Assembly (NCBI RefSeq): GCF_002209355.2
Contig: NZ_CP106855.1
Span: 1,488,001 to 1,552,000, forward strand
Length of the DNA: 64,000 bases
Direction of reading: 5' to 3'
Source: Bdellovibrio sp. SKB1291214
GTDB taxonomy: Bacteria > Bdellovibrionota > Bdellovibrionia > Bdellovibrionales > Bdellovibrionaceae
The translations under genes and the position numbers were made by a program. Below are positions 9,321 to 19,047 of this stretch, one piece after another; within the stretch, counting starts at the first letter, position 1, and every line of letters starts with the position of its first letter. Below the pieces are notes generated by a model that searched no databases, was not told the origin of the DNA, and worked only from the letters and a program-made list of their open reading frames with translations.

Positions 9321-11130
9321 TTCTTTAGTTTTAATATTTCTTATGATGGCCCCACTTTTAACGTGGGGCTTTTCTTTGCAGGATATCTCATCCTTCAAAC
9401 AGCAAGCACTTGCAAAAAATCTTGATCAATCCAGTGCTTGGTTAAAGCTTGGACATTATCGCAAATCTTTAAGCGGAAAATACAAGTCTCCCATTCGTGG
9501 TGAATTTTTCATCGATCAAAATGGTGCCAATGATCCTAAAGCAGAACTTCTGGCAACAATTGATGTGCTCTTTGATTCAAAGACCTCGATTTCTCAATGC
9601 AAATACCTGGCACGCACATCCTGGTTAAAAAACACTTTTGATATAGATTCCTCTCTGCTGGAAAAGTGCCCCGAACGAGCTGCGTGGAAAGATCGCTTAG
9701 GCGCTACAGAGGCCCATCTCATATTTGCAGCGTCTGATTTATCCAGCGCTCCTTCAAGCTTTGGTCATACTTTTCTACGTCTTCATAATCCCAAAAACAC
9801 CGGACAGTTAGATTTACTGGATTATGGTATCAACTATGCTGCGAACACCGGAACTGAAGACGGTGCCCTTTATGCAATGAAGGGTCTTTTTGGATTTTAT
9901 CCAGGAACCTATTCAATGCTCCCCTATCATCAAAAGATCCAAGAATACTCGAACCTTGAGGGACGAGATCTGTGGGAGTACAAACTTAATCTTTCCCCTG
10001 CGCAAGTTGAGTTCATGATTGATCATTTGATAGAGCTGGATAAAGCCTATGCGCCTTATTATTTTGTTGATGAAAACTGCTCTTCGCAAATGCTGGAATT
10101 AATCGAAGCCGCGTCTCCCAACCATAACTTGACGGATAAGTTTCATGACATGGTCATTCCTCTAGACACTTTAAAAGTTCTTAATTCCCAGGGCCTGCTG
10201 CTGGCAGGAAAACTAAGAACGTCCTTACAAACAGAATGGCGCACAAGATATGCGCAGCTAAACTTTGCTGAACGCGCAGCTCTGCATAGTGTGTTAACTA
10301 CGAAATCCGATCAAAGCCATTCCTATAGAGCTCTTTCCAAGAAAGAAAAGGCCGAAACTTTAGAAGCTGCCTTAAGTTATTTATCGATTCAAGAATATCG
10401 AGAAGGCAAAGAATACAACGAAGACAAATACAAACTTTCAATCAGTCGCGCAAAACTGGGAGCGATCACAGATCCAGTTACAATCACCCCCCCAAAGTCC
10501 CCTTTATTAAGCCCATCGACTGCAGCATTCTATTTAGGTTACGGCAAAAACGATGAGGACGATTATTATCAATTTAAATACCGTCGTGGCTTCCATGACT
10601 TGCTATCGGATGACAGTGGTCTTGCTCCGTTTTCTCAGCTAAATTTTTTGACCTTTGATCTGCGCTACGCTCCTTCAGAGCAAAACTGGGATCTTTATCA
10701 ATTTGTTTTCTTAAGCGCAGTTTCAACTTCACCATGGACTCAGCTTGAAAAACCTATTTCTTGGACGATGGAAGTTGGTACCGAACCAAAATTGAATCCT
10801 TATGTGAATGGTGGCGTTGGTGCGAGCTTCGATTTTCCGTTGATGAAGGCTACTCGTTGGTCGTTGTTTGCAGTTAGTGAAAACTCTTTTCTGACGAATA
10901 TTCCGCAGCCGTTCTTGGGGGCGAAGTCCATGTTCATGATGAAGTGGTTGGATTCGTTTTGTACGTTGTTTCAAAACGAATACCTTTACTCAACAGTTCG
11001 TGGCGAGTTTCAATGGAATCATCTTTTTGCTGGCTCTTTATCAATTGGAACCACCGAACTAAGGCTTGAAGCAGAACGAAAAGATCGCATCGACCAGTGG
11101 GGCATTTCGGTCGTCCTGCCTACACCCTAG
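9310..11130 (+). CDS. DUF4105 (Lnb N-terminal domain) envelope protein
   Basis: This is a 606-residue protein with a signal peptide (hydrophobic stretch about residues 4-20). The central domain (about 130-300) shows the DUF4105 hallmarks: SSFGHTFLRLHNP with a conserved His, LLDYGINYAANTG, and a DENCSSQMLELIEAA segment with a conserved Cys. The His/Cys pair suggests a papain- or NlpC-like hydrolase fold, but that is inference. The C-terminal third alternates polar and aromatic residues and ends in a barrel-like strand pattern, so part may sit in the outer membrane. The in-frame TTG at 9277 is possible, but ATG 9310 gives a normal signal peptide and overlaps the upstream gene by eleven bases. 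Confidence 0.75.
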   Translation: MVRSSLVLIFLMMAPLLTWGFSLQDISSFKQQALAKNLDQSSAWLKLGHYRKSLSGKYKSPIRGEFFIDQNGANDPKAELLATIDVLFDSKTSISQCKYLARTSWLKNTFDIDSSLLEKCPERAAWKDRLGATEAHLIFAASDLSSAPSSFGHTFLRLHNPKNTGQLDLLDYGINYAANTGTEDGALYAMKGLFGFYPGTYSMLPYHQKIQEYSNLEGRDLWEYKLNLSPAQVEFMIDHLIELDKAYAPYYFVDENCSSQMLELIEAASPNHNLTDKFHDMVIPLDTLKVLNSQGLLLAGKLRTSLQTEWRTRYAQLNFAERAALHSVLTTKSDQSHSYRALSKKEKAETLEAALSYLSIQEYREGKEYNEDKYKLSISRAKLGAITDPVTITPPKSPLLSPSTAAFYLGYGKNDEDDYYQFKYRRGFHDLLSDDSGLAPFSQLNFLTFDLRYAPSEQNWDLYQFVFLSAVSTSPWTQLEKPISWTMEVGTEPKLNPYVNGGVGASFDFPLMKATRWSLFAVSENSFLTNIPQPFLGAKSMFMMKWLDSFCTLFQNEYLYSTVRGEFQWNHLFAGSLSIGTTELRLEAERKDRIDQWGISVVLPTP

Positions 11131-11255
11131 ACACCTCCGTGACCTAAAGAGGCCTCGTCTCATTCTGAGTCACCCTACATCCTTTATATCGCTAATGACA
11201 GGCCCCTGACTTGCTTATCTCTTCAATAAGGCAAATAGCCTTTTGAGGAGAATCT

Positions 11256-14105
11256 ATGTTTAAGGCCTCTTTAACATATAAAAGAACGATAAGCTTTGCG
11301 ACCGCACTGGTGGTGAGCCTAGCTTCCATTTCTCCGGCCTTTGCCCAAACAGTGACTCAGTCTGAACAGAAAAGAGCAGCTCAAGACACCTCAATCATGA
11401 AGAGTGCTGGATATAACGTTAAAGTAGACTATCAGAATAAAATCACCCGCGTTTTTGATAAAACGACCAATATCCCAGTGATGGAAATTCCGTTCGCCGA
11501 TGAAGCAAGCTTGCGTAAATATGATCCCAAAAATATTGAGCATCGTCTTTTAAGCGATATGGGTAAAGTTTGGAATGGTCAGAAGGCAGCGTTCACGCAT
11601 TCTTTAACGAACCTTGCTCCAGAATCCATGATGTTCTTTATGTCCATGGGTTTGGTTATCGCGGGACAATTAGTTCTTGATTACTCTATGAATCCCGTCG
11701 CAATGGATCAACACGTGACACATTCATTTTCTCCAATGGGAATCATCGGTTTCCAGTTATTTATGTACTCTCAAGGTGCTGCATCAAATGTTCTTGCGAT
11801 GTACATGAAAAATCCAAAGTATCATGCCTTCATTCCTTATTTGGGTATGACTGTGGGTGCAACAGTGCAAGGTCTTGCAACGCAAATTGCTTCCGATCCA
11901 AATGTTAAAGCGTGCGCGATGACTTGGATGGGTAAGAAAGTAACCGACAAAGACCTACAACGTGGAGTTGACAAAGACCCTTGTTCCAAAGCTTACGATT
12001 ATCTGGTCATTCACAAAAAGATCTGGGAAATGGCTCCCAATATCACTTCAATGTTGATCTCTTCAGCCGTGGCTGCGGGTCTTGAAAAAGGTGGTACAGC
12101 CGCCCTTACCAGCAAAGTCGTAGCTGGAAATGTGTTGCGCTGGACGGGTGTCGACATCGTGACTTGGTTAGTTCCAGGAAGCATTCAAGTAAAAGGCCTT
12201 CGCATGTTCTTGACGAAGGGTTTGAAGCTTGCGGCATTCGTAGCGTTGGATCAACTATTCATGCGCTCTGTAACTTACGCTTGGAAAAACGTGTTTGATG
12301 GCCACGAGTTGTACTCCGTCACTGAGGAACTCGAAACTGCAATCAATACACAAAAAAAATCCAAGTGGACAAGCTCAGATGCTGAGCTTCAAGAAAAAGT
12401 AAAAACTTTCAAAGAAAAGCTATCGGCTTGGCGCATGGCAAATCTGGCTGATGTGTATGAAGCAAATCAAAATTGGCAAAGTGCTTTGTATCAATTGACT
12501 CAAGGTTACCGCGCAACTGAAAATTTCTATGGCGATTTCGTAAGCCAAGTTCGTCAAACGCGCTTTGAGGGCTCAAGCAACTTGGCTCGCATGGCTCCGT
12601 TAAATGGAGTGACTCCAGACGGAATGAAAAAGGGCGCAGACGATTCATATCATACAGACCCGAAATTTATTGAAACTCGCCAAGCTTACACAGTGACTGA
12701 CGTAGCATCTGCCGCCACTGTACTGCTGAACTCTCCGGATTACAAAAGCTTGATGGCCCCAGAGAAAAAGAAGTTTGAATCCATCATTAACGCTTTAGGT
12801 GATAAGGATTTAAATAAAGTGGGTGCCGCACTTACAGAGCTTAATAGCGAAATGGCCCGATCTGCACAAAATATCACTGTATCAAGATACTATCAGGTAT
12901 TGAACCAGCTACGCGCTATGCTGGGTAATCCTGAACCGATGATGCAACTGGGTCGCTCCTGGGCAACAACGTATGTTACAAGCCCCTCTTCATATGAAAA
13001 AGTAAAAGACACGAATTACTATCGTCGTGTTGGTTTGTTTGGCACTCCCAAAATTAGTGACTATATGATCATGCAAATGGTTTGTGGACCAGACATCGAA
13101 AAAGGTGATGCGTCTGTCAGAAGTTCTGCAGGCTACCCTGCCGTATTCTTACCACCAACGATTGCGAACTCTCAAGACGAGTTCTATGAATGTGAAGGCA
13201 TCGCCGAAGGTGCAAAAGAAAACAGAATTTATGACTGGAAAGTTAAGTCTCAAGGCGGAAATTACAATGGATGGGTCGACTATCTTTTGGCGCAAACACG
13301 TCCTTCAATCATTGGCACTAAAGAAAGCTCAGGCTTTGAAACATGGTGGAAAAACAACTCGTATGCTCAAATGAAAACGGCCTTCGATAAGTTTGGCGTT
13401 GAATATGATAAGATCGTGGTCAAATTGGTTCGCGGACTTTATAAGCCTGGGAAAATCGCAATCAACGCAGGCCCGGCATACAATGGTACGATGAACTCTA
13501 TTTTCCAAGAGGAAAGAGCATACCTTTCTATCCTGAATGAATTGATGGCCCCATCGGCGTCTTACAAAATGAATTTTGAGAATAATATGAATCAGGCTCC
13601 AACAAATCCTTTATTGAAAGAAGTGGAAGCTGAGTTTGCAAAGCTGAACGGCCTGTTAAAACAAATCAAAGTTGTGAGCATCGACGGCAGAGAAAGAATT
13701 CAGTCCTCTTTGCAGAACTCACAATTAGAAGAGCAAGCTAACAAAATCCAAGAAGTTTTGAATAAGCTTGCCATCACCTTAGGTGTCAACAGTGCTGCCC
13801 TCTCAAAAACTGCGGAAAAAGATCCTTTTGCAGCCCTTGAGGAAGAAGAAAGCGGAAAACCAACGGCGGCAGTTGCCACTCAAAAGTTCAAGCTATCCAA
13901 AAGCCAGAACAATCTAGCGGTCGCGGTTCTAGAGGCGCTGCAAGGATTAACGACTGAAATGAAAATGTACGGTTCCATCGCCAATGCTGTTAGCTGGGAT
14001 AAGATTAATAACCTAGCTTCAGTGAATGAAGACATGAAAAAGTTCAACAACATGGTTCAAAAGCAGCTTTCGGAAATGCGTTCTATAGCGAACCCGACAA
14101 GATAA
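11256..14105 (+). CDS. Large orphan envelope protein (949 residues)
   Basis: I do not recognise a family. The protein starts with a signal peptide (cleavage likely after AFA near residue 30). Residues about 115-340 contain several hydrophobic stretches (FFMSMGLVIAGQLVL, GMTVGATVQGLATQIA, LKLAAFVALDQLF) with a few Cys between them, suggesting a multi-pass or barrel-associated region. The C-terminal two thirds are soluble and helical, with likely coiled coil near 810-950. AGGAG precedes the ATG. The protein may be restricted to predatory relatives. It is a single-gene unit preceded by a 15-base palindrome at 11157. Confidence 0.8.
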   Translation: MFKASLTYKRTISFATALVVSLASISPAFAQTVTQSEQKRAAQDTSIMKSAGYNVKVDYQNKITRVFDKTTNIPVMEIPFADEASLRKYDPKNIEHRLLSDMGKVWNGQKAAFTHSLTNLAPESMMFFMSMGLVIAGQLVLDYSMNPVAMDQHVTHSFSPMGIIGFQLFMYSQGAASNVLAMYMKNPKYHAFIPYLGMTVGATVQGLATQIASDPNVKACAMTWMGKKVTDKDLQRGVDKDPCSKAYDYLVIHKKIWEMAPNITSMLISSAVAAGLEKGGTAALTSKVVAGNVLRWTGVDIVTWLVPGSIQVKGLRMFLTKGLKLAAFVALDQLFMRSVTYAWKNVFDGHELYSVTEELETAINTQKKSKWTSSDAELQEKVKTFKEKLSAWRMANLADVYEANQNWQSALYQLTQGYRATENFYGDFVSQVRQTRFEGSSNLARMAPLNGVTPDGMKKGADDSYHTDPKFIETRQAYTVTDVASAATVLLNSPDYKSLMAPEKKKFESIINALGDKDLNKVGAALTELNSEMARSAQNITVSRYYQVLNQLRAMLGNPEPMMQLGRSWATTYVTSPSSYEKVKDTNYYRRVGLFGTPKISDYMIMQMVCGPDIEKGDASVRSSAGYPAVFLPPTIANSQDEFYECEGIAEGAKENRIYDWKVKSQGGNYNGWVDYLLAQTRPSIIGTKESSGFETWWKNNSYAQMKTAFDKFGVEYDKIVVKLVRGLYKPGKIAINAGPAYNGTMNSIFQEERAYLSILNELMAPSASYKMNFENNMNQAPTNPLLKEVEAEFAKLNGLLKQIKVVSIDGRERIQSSLQNSQLEEQANKIQEVLNKLAITLGVNSAALSKTAEKDPFAALEEEESGKPTAAVATQKFKLSKSQNNLAVAVLEALQGLTTEMKMYGSIANAVSWDKINNLASVNEDMKKFNNMVQKQLSEMRSIANPTR

Positions 14106-14285
14106 TGTTTGTCTCAATTTGAGACGATGAGATGGTGATTATTTGCAGCTGCGCAAAAGGTCACCGCAAAAGAACTTAGACATCCGGCTTCGCCCATAAA
14201 GAAATTAAGGGCTCTTCAGCTGGTAAGGCTTTTGCTAAATAGATTGTGTACAGTTTTAAACGGTTTTTTTAAAAGAGGAGATTTC

Positions 14286-14942
14286 ATGAAAAAGGCATTT
14301 ATTATCGGTATGACTATCGCTTTCTCTGCAACTGCATTCGCAGCTCCAGGTAAAATGACAACGACAGAGCGTTTGGCTAAGTTTGATAAAACAAGTCAAG
14401 AGTACTTCCTGGATGCAAGCGGTAACTTGAAAAATGCGACAGGTAAAAATGCTGAGAAAAAATATCTTGAGCAATCCATCCGCGATCTTGCTCCGGGTAA
14501 AGAATCAAAGATCGTTGAAAACGCTTTGACTGACAAAGAAGTTCTTAAAAATCTAGTTTCTGTTGCAGCAGCAAAAAAGGCTGCCGATAAAATGGAAAAC
14601 AGAGACGAAGCAAAACAAATCAGCGACGCCGCTGAGGGTTTATCGAGCATGATCTCTGAAATGCATTTGGCTAAGAAGGCGACTTCTCGTGAGCTTTCTA
14701 AGGATCAACAAGAACTTGCCGATGCTGCTTTTGATAAATCTATCAAATTGGGAACTCAAATCCTGACTCAATTCCAAGGCGCAGACCGCGCATCCTATGT
14801 TCGTGTCGTATCAGCATTCAAAGCGCGCGCAGGTAATGGTAAATTGCCTTCTGAGAACTTGGTTGATGCAGTTATGGAATCTCAAAAAGTCACTAAAGAA
14901 AAAGCTCTTGAGATCCTAAGGAAACTAAAAGAATGCGTTTAA
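14286..14942 (+). CDS. Small secreted helical protein of unknown function
   Basis: This 218-residue protein has a signal peptide ending at AFA (about residue 19). The mature protein is rich in Lys, Glu and Ala and mostly helical. A Cys occurs only near the last residue. I recognise no family. ATG 14286 has GAGGAG six bases upstream; an earlier in-frame start at 14232 would add a charged extension in front of the signal peptide and is rejected. A terminator follows. Confidence 0.8.
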   Translation: MKKAFIIGMTIAFSATAFAAPGKMTTTERLAKFDKTSQEYFLDASGNLKNATGKNAEKKYLEQSIRDLAPGKESKIVENALTDKEVLKNLVSVAAAKKAADKMENRDEAKQISDAAEGLSSMISEMHLAKKATSRELSKDQQELADAAFDKSIKLGTQILTQFQGADRASYVRVVSAFKARAGNGKLPSENLVDAVMESQKVTKEKALEILRKLKECV

Positions 14943-14966
14943 TCGCAACCACCTCTTGAAAACCCC

Positions 14967-14998
14967 AAAGCCGAGGCCTTATAACCTCGGCTTTTTTA
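14967..14998 (+). terminator. Rho-independent terminator
   Basis: AAGCCGAGG and CCTCGGCTT form a nine-base stem with an eight-base loop, then a run of Ts. It ends the 14286 gene and lies near the 3' end of motB on the other strand. Confidence 0.85.
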
Positions 14999-15019
14999 TT
15001 TTCAAGTTATGATGCGAAC

Positions 15020-15769
15020 TTAGATACCAACCTTTTGGTTGTCTGTGACTATAAGAATTTCTATACGACGATTCATGGCTTTATGTTCTTCGGTGTCGTT
15101 GGGAACAATCGGCTTTTGATCTCCGTAAGAGATCGAGACGAAACGCTTGGGATTTAGCTTATGATATTTAACAAAGTAACGGACCACCGCTGAAGCACGA
15201 TCTCCAGCTAGCTCCCAGTTACTAGGATACTGAGGATCTGCGATCGGGGTGTCATCCGTATGTCCTTCAATAATAATACGCTTGTCGTTTGCAGAAAGAA
15301 TTTCTGCAACCTTATCCAAAGCGGGTAAAGAAGACAGGCGTAGCTTTGAAGATCCTGGCGTAAAGAAGCTAGAAGCAGTCAGGGATACACGAACACCGAC
15401 GGAATCATGATAAATATCTTGAATGTCTTTCTTTTGATCGTCTTTGCTCATGGCTTTACCCAGAGCTCTTTCCACATAATCGGCCGCCTCTGCAGGTCCG
15501 CCTTTTTTAGGAAAGTTCCCAACCGGAATATCCAGTTCAGCAATCGCAGAGTCAATGGCGTTACCGTTTTGATCCGTGCCGCCCTTCCCCACCAAATGAA
15601 AGTTCAGCTTAATTGATTGTTCAAATTCTTTTTGTTTTGCTTCATTTGCCGATGAAGTAGCGTACATAACTACGAAGAACGCAAATAAAAGAGTGATAAA
15701 GTCTGCATACGAGACTAACCATCTTTCATGATTAACGTGTTCTTCGTGTTTTCTACGCTTTGCTTGCAT
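15020..15769 (-). CDS. motB: Flagellar stator protein MotB
   Basis: This is a 249-residue stator subunit. After a basic cytoplasmic start comes one membrane helix with SYADFITLLFAFFVVMYA, whose Asp (about residue 23) is the ion-carrying residue of MotB/PomB. The C-terminal OmpA-like domain (about 120-240) has IIIEGHTDDTPI and the NWELAGDRASAVVRYF motif for peptidoglycan binding. With MotA it anchors to the wall and powers flagellar rotation. Its start overlaps the motA stop by 17 bases. Ion type (proton or sodium) cannot be told from this. Confidence 0.92.
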   Translation of the reverse strand: MQAKRRKHEEHVNHERWLVSYADFITLLFAFFVVMYATSSANEAKQKEFEQSIKLNFHLVGKGGTDQNGNAIDSAIAELDIPVGNFPKKGGPAEAADYVERALGKAMSKDDQKKDIQDIYHDSVGVRVSLTASSFFTPGSSKLRLSSLPALDKVAEILSANDKRIIIEGHTDDTPIADPQYPSNWELAGDRASAVVRYFVKYHKLNPKRFVSISYGDQKPIVPNDTEEHKAMNRRIEILIVTDNQKVGI

Positions 15770-16508
15770 GTGGCAGGTAAGACCTTAATTTTTGTTCAAT
15801 GACGATGTGATTTGCGCCTTTGGCGATCATCAAGCCACCCTCAAGCACCATCATCTTTTCGCGGGTCAGATCTTCGACTTTTTTCTTAATCTTGTTACCA
15901 ATTGGTAAAAACAGTAAGTTTGCAAAACTGACACCGTAGACCGTCGCCACAAACGCCACGGCGATACCGGCTCCAAGCTTACTGGTATCGGTCAAGTTCC
16001 CCATCACGTGAATCAAACCCAACACGGCACCAATGATTCCGACTGTTGGTGCAAAACCACCCGCATCGGCCCAAATTTTTGCCCCTGCAAGAAGCTCTTC
16101 TTCCTCTGTGTAAATTTGAGTTTCAAAAATATCGCGTATAACGGGTTCTTCGACTCCATCTACAACGTTGCGTAAAATATTTTGCAGTAATGGGTCAGTA
16201 ATTTTGTTGATTCTTGGTTCTAAGGACAAAATAGATTCTTTTTTTGCAAGACGTGCATACTCTACGATGTCTTCAAGAGTGCGATGAGCTTTGCTTTCTT
16301 CATTTTTGAAAGCCTTTTTCGCAAGGTTTAATCCTGTTTTTAAAGCATGCTCTGAACTTGATACCATCACTGCTCCAGCAGTGCCGGCGACTACGATGAT
16401 AAATGCTGTTAACTGCATCAGTGAACTCATATGGCCACCTTCAAAAAGGTTTCCAAAAATAATTCCACCAAAGCCAATAAATAGGCCTAATAATGTCGCA
16501 ATGTCCAT
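15753..16508 (-). CDS. motA: Flagellar stator protein MotA
   Basis: This is a 251-residue, four-helix inner-membrane stator protein. MDIATLLGLFIGFGGIIFGN forms the first helix, and the paired late helices carry GGFAPTVGIIGAVLGLIHVM and GAGIAVAFVATVYGVSFANL, as in MotA/PomA. The cytoplasmic loop holds charged residues expected to contact the rotor. An upstream in-frame start at 16580 would add a basic extension; 16508 fits the family length, though neither has a clear ribosome binding site. It forms a two-gene operon with motB, divergent from the PAP2 gene. Confidence 0.9.
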   Translation of the reverse strand: MDIATLLGLFIGFGGIIFGNLFEGGHMSSLMQLTAFIIVVAGTAGAVMVSSSEHALKTGLNLAKKAFKNEESKAHRTLEDIVEYARLAKKESILSLEPRINKITDPLLQNILRNVVDGVEEPVIRDIFETQIYTEEEELLAGAKIWADAGGFAPTVGIIGAVLGLIHVMGNLTDTSKLGAGIAVAFVATVYGVSFANLLFLPIGNKIKKKVEDLTREKMMVLEGGLMIAKGANHIVIEQKLRSYLPHASKA

Positions 16509-16603
16509 AAACACAATGATGCCATAGCGAGTTGTACGAGGCACTCTAGCCCTCGGAAGACCTAGACTTTCTGCGAGCAAAAAACTAAGTTAATATCCCT
16601 ATC

Positions 16604-17191
16604 ATGCTCGACTTTATTTTGAACCTCGATAAACGTCTTTTCATTCTGATCAATTCAGATTGGACAGCCCCATGGGCTGATATTTTTTTTCCATTTGTTA
16701 CAGACCTTCATAAGAAGAATCCTGTAAAACTTTTGATGATCCCGCTGATCATTGGTCTTTTTATTTGGAGACGTGGATGGAAAAAGGGCTGCACCATTTT
16801 TGTGATGGCAGTTCTAAGTGTTTCTCTTTCCGATGCTGTTGGAAATTGGGCCTTTAAGAAAACTGTTCAACGTCCAAGGCCTGCTGACACCCAGGGGTTG
16901 CAGGTTACAGTGCGAGCTCCCTTTGGAGGATACAGTTTCGTTTCAAATCATGCGACAAACATGTTTAATTTTGCCACGTTTGTTTCTGTGATATTTCCCG
17001 CGATGGTTATTCCTATGTTCACACTAGCCACTGTGATCGGATACAGCCGCATTTATAACGGAGTGCATTTTCCTACGGATGTCGTCGCCGGTGCAATGTT
17101 AGGAATTATACTTGGAATTATGATGGCAAGATTCTGCCAAAGAGTCCTGGCACGTTTTGATGAAACTGACAACGAGGCTGAAGCAACATGA
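16604..17191 (+). CDS. PAP2-family membrane phosphatase
   Basis: This 195-residue, multi-helix protein has the three PAP2 phosphatase motifs: KKTVQRPRP (about residues 87-95), a variant central motif SNHATN in place of PSGH, and SRIYNGVHFPTDVVAG with the catalytic His and Asp. Such enzymes remove phosphate from lipid phosphates, including undecaprenyl pyrophosphate or phosphatidylglycerophosphate. Its stop overlaps the start of the next gene as ATGA, and a peptidoglycan glycosyltransferase follows, so a role in recycling the lipid carrier is plausible but unproven. Confidence 0.88.
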   Translation: MLDFILNLDKRLFILINSDWTAPWADIFFPFVTDLHKKNPVKLLMIPLIIGLFIWRRGWKKGCTIFVMAVLSVSLSDAVGNWAFKKTVQRPRPADTQGLQVTVRAPFGGYSFVSNHATNMFNFATFVSVIFPAMVIPMFTLATVIGYSRIYNGVHFPTDVVAGAMLGIILGIMMARFCQRVLARFDETDNEAEAT

Positions 17192-18174
17192 AAGTATTAG
17201 TTACTGGTGCAAACGGATTTTTAGGCAGCTGGCTTACTCGTGAACTTGTAAAAGAAGGACACGAAGTATTCGCGTTGGTTCGCAAGAACAGCGATCTGTC
17301 TGAACTAAAAGGCGTCAATTGCCAGTATCGTTACGGCGACGTTACAGACGTGGTTTCATTGCTTGAAACAGTCACAGATATCGATACGGTTTTCCATCTA
17401 GCGGGAGTGGTTGCTTATAAGGCTTCCGATCGGGCCTTGATGGAAAAAGTAAATGTTCAAGGAACCGCAAACGTGATTGAAGTTTGCAAGGAACGCAAGG
17501 TTCGTCGCTTGGTCCACCTATCTTCGGTTGTGGCTATCGGCGCAGGATATACACCCGACGAAGTACTCAACGAAAATTCGGAATTCAATATCCACGATTT
17601 AGATCTCGGTTATTTTGAAACAAAACATGCGGCGGAACTTTTGGTTAAAAAGGCCTGTGACAAAGGTGAAATCGATGCCGTTATTTTAAATCCCGCAACG
17701 ATTTACGGTTTTGGCGATGCCAAAAAAGGCAGCCGCAAAATGATGTTAAAAGTAGCCCAAGGTAAACTTAAGTTTTACACTTCAGGTGGGGTCAATGTTG
17801 TGGCTGTCGAAGACGTCATCCAAGGAATCATCAGCGCGTGGAAAATCGGCAAAAAAGGTGAACGTTATATTCTGGCAGGCGAAAATATTCTGATCAAAGA
17901 TTTATTCCGTATGATCGCCGAGGAAGCTGGAGTGACACCTCCGCATAGGCAACTCTCGGATAAACTATTACACATGGTTGGCACCGTTGGCGATTTTATG
18001 GAAAAGATGGGTTTTAAAGGACCTTTAAGCAAAGAAAACGCCCATACGGCCACAATGTATCACTGGTTTGATTCTTCCAAAGCACAGCGCGAATTGAACT
18101 TTCACCCAAGACCAGCAAGACAAGCTATTCACAACAGCATCCAATGGATTAAAGAACAAGGGATGATCAAATAG
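17188..18174 (+). CDS. NAD-dependent epimerase/dehydratase-like SDR
   Basis: This is a 328-residue extended short-chain dehydrogenase. The Rossmann motif VTGANGFLGSWL is at residues 4-15, an acidic DVTD pocket is near 50, and the catalytic set is LSSVVAIG plus YFETKHAAE (YxxxK). It resembles dihydroflavonol-4-reductase-like and sterol or sugar-modifying SDRs. The substrate cannot be inferred. It is coupled to the PAP2 gene by a four-base overlap and abuts mtgA, so it may modify a lipid-linked envelope precursor. Confidence 0.82.
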   Translation: MKVLVTGANGFLGSWLTRELVKEGHEVFALVRKNSDLSELKGVNCQYRYGDVTDVVSLLETVTDIDTVFHLAGVVAYKASDRALMEKVNVQGTANVIEVCKERKVRRLVHLSSVVAIGAGYTPDEVLNENSEFNIHDLDLGYFETKHAAELLVKKACDKGEIDAVILNPATIYGFGDAKKGSRKMMLKVAQGKLKFYTSGGVNVVAVEDVIQGIISAWKIGKKGERYILAGENILIKDLFRMIAEEAGVTPPHRQLSDKLLHMVGTVGDFMEKMGFKGPLSKENAHTATMYHWFDSSKAQRELNFHPRPARQAIHNSIQWIKEQGMIK

Positions 18175-19032
18175 ATGAAAGCCGCTGGATTATTTTTTGC
18201 CATTATCGTTGCTATTATGGTCACTGCTGCAGCTGTTGTCTGGTCATGGTTACCAACTGAAAAAGACATCAAAGGCTGTATCGTTACGACGATGTATAAA
18301 GTTGATCTGTGTCCCACATCCAAAAACTATGTTCCATTAAAACAGATCTCCCCCTACCTTCAAAAAACAATCATCATGACCGAAGATGGTAACTTCTATA
18401 AGCATCACGGGTTTGAGTGGGCAACTATCGAAAAGAACTTCCGTCAAGGATGGGAAACGGGTGTATACAAACGCGGCGGTTCCACCATCACTCAACAGCT
18501 TGCTAAGAATATGTTTTTAAGTGCCGACAGAACTTTCTTTCGCAAAGCTTTAGAAGCAATCATCACTGATCGCATAGAAAGAACGCTGACTAAGAAAGAA
18601 ATCTTAGAAAAGTATTTAAACGTCGTAGAGTTCGGAAAAAATATCTATGGCATCAAAGCCGCCGCACAGTTTTATTTTAAAAAATCTCCCGCAGAACTCG
18701 ATGTTGTGGAAAGTGCTTTTATGGCGATGGTTCTGCCAAGTCCGATTAAATACTCTCAATCCTATTATAAAAAAGAACTGACTGGATTTGCTCGTAAACG
18801 TATGAGCCAAATCGTTCAATATATGTATCAGTTTCACAACATTGACCAAGGCCAATACGAAGTCGCAATGGAACGAATTCAAAACTTCCTAAGCCCTGCG
18901 CCCCCACCGATGGATGAGGGTGGCTTTAGCTTGAGTAATGATGAAATTGAACGATTAGAACAAGAGATTCGCGAAGAAGGCACATCAGGAAGTTCGGAGC
19001 TTGATTTGCAACCGGAAGAACTTCCCAATTAG
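18175..19032 (+). CDS. mtgA: Monofunctional peptidoglycan glycosyltransferase (GT51)
   Basis: This 285-residue protein has an N-terminal membrane anchor (about residues 2-23) and a GT51 domain. MTEDGNFYKHHGFEW contains the catalytic Glu. KRGGSTITQQLAKNMFLS is the second family motif, followed by RKALEAIITDRIERTLTKKEILE and LNVVEFGKNIYGIKAAAQFYF. It polymerises lipid II into glycan strands. No transpeptidase domain is present, so it is MtgA-like. The acidic tail beyond about 245 is extra. It starts immediately after the upstream stop, third in the operon. Confidence 0.9.
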   Translation: MKAAGLFFAIIVAIMVTAAAVVWSWLPTEKDIKGCIVTTMYKVDLCPTSKNYVPLKQISPYLQKTIIMTEDGNFYKHHGFEWATIEKNFRQGWETGVYKRGGSTITQQLAKNMFLSADRTFFRKALEAIITDRIERTLTKKEILEKYLNVVEFGKNIYGIKAAAQFYFKKSPAELDVVESAFMAMVLPSPIKYSQSYYKKELTGFARKRMSQIVQYMYQFHNIDQGQYEVAMERIQNFLSPAPPPMDEGGFSLSNDEIERLEQEIREEGTSGSSELDLQPEELPN

Positions 19033-19047
19033 ATAGATGTCACCAGA

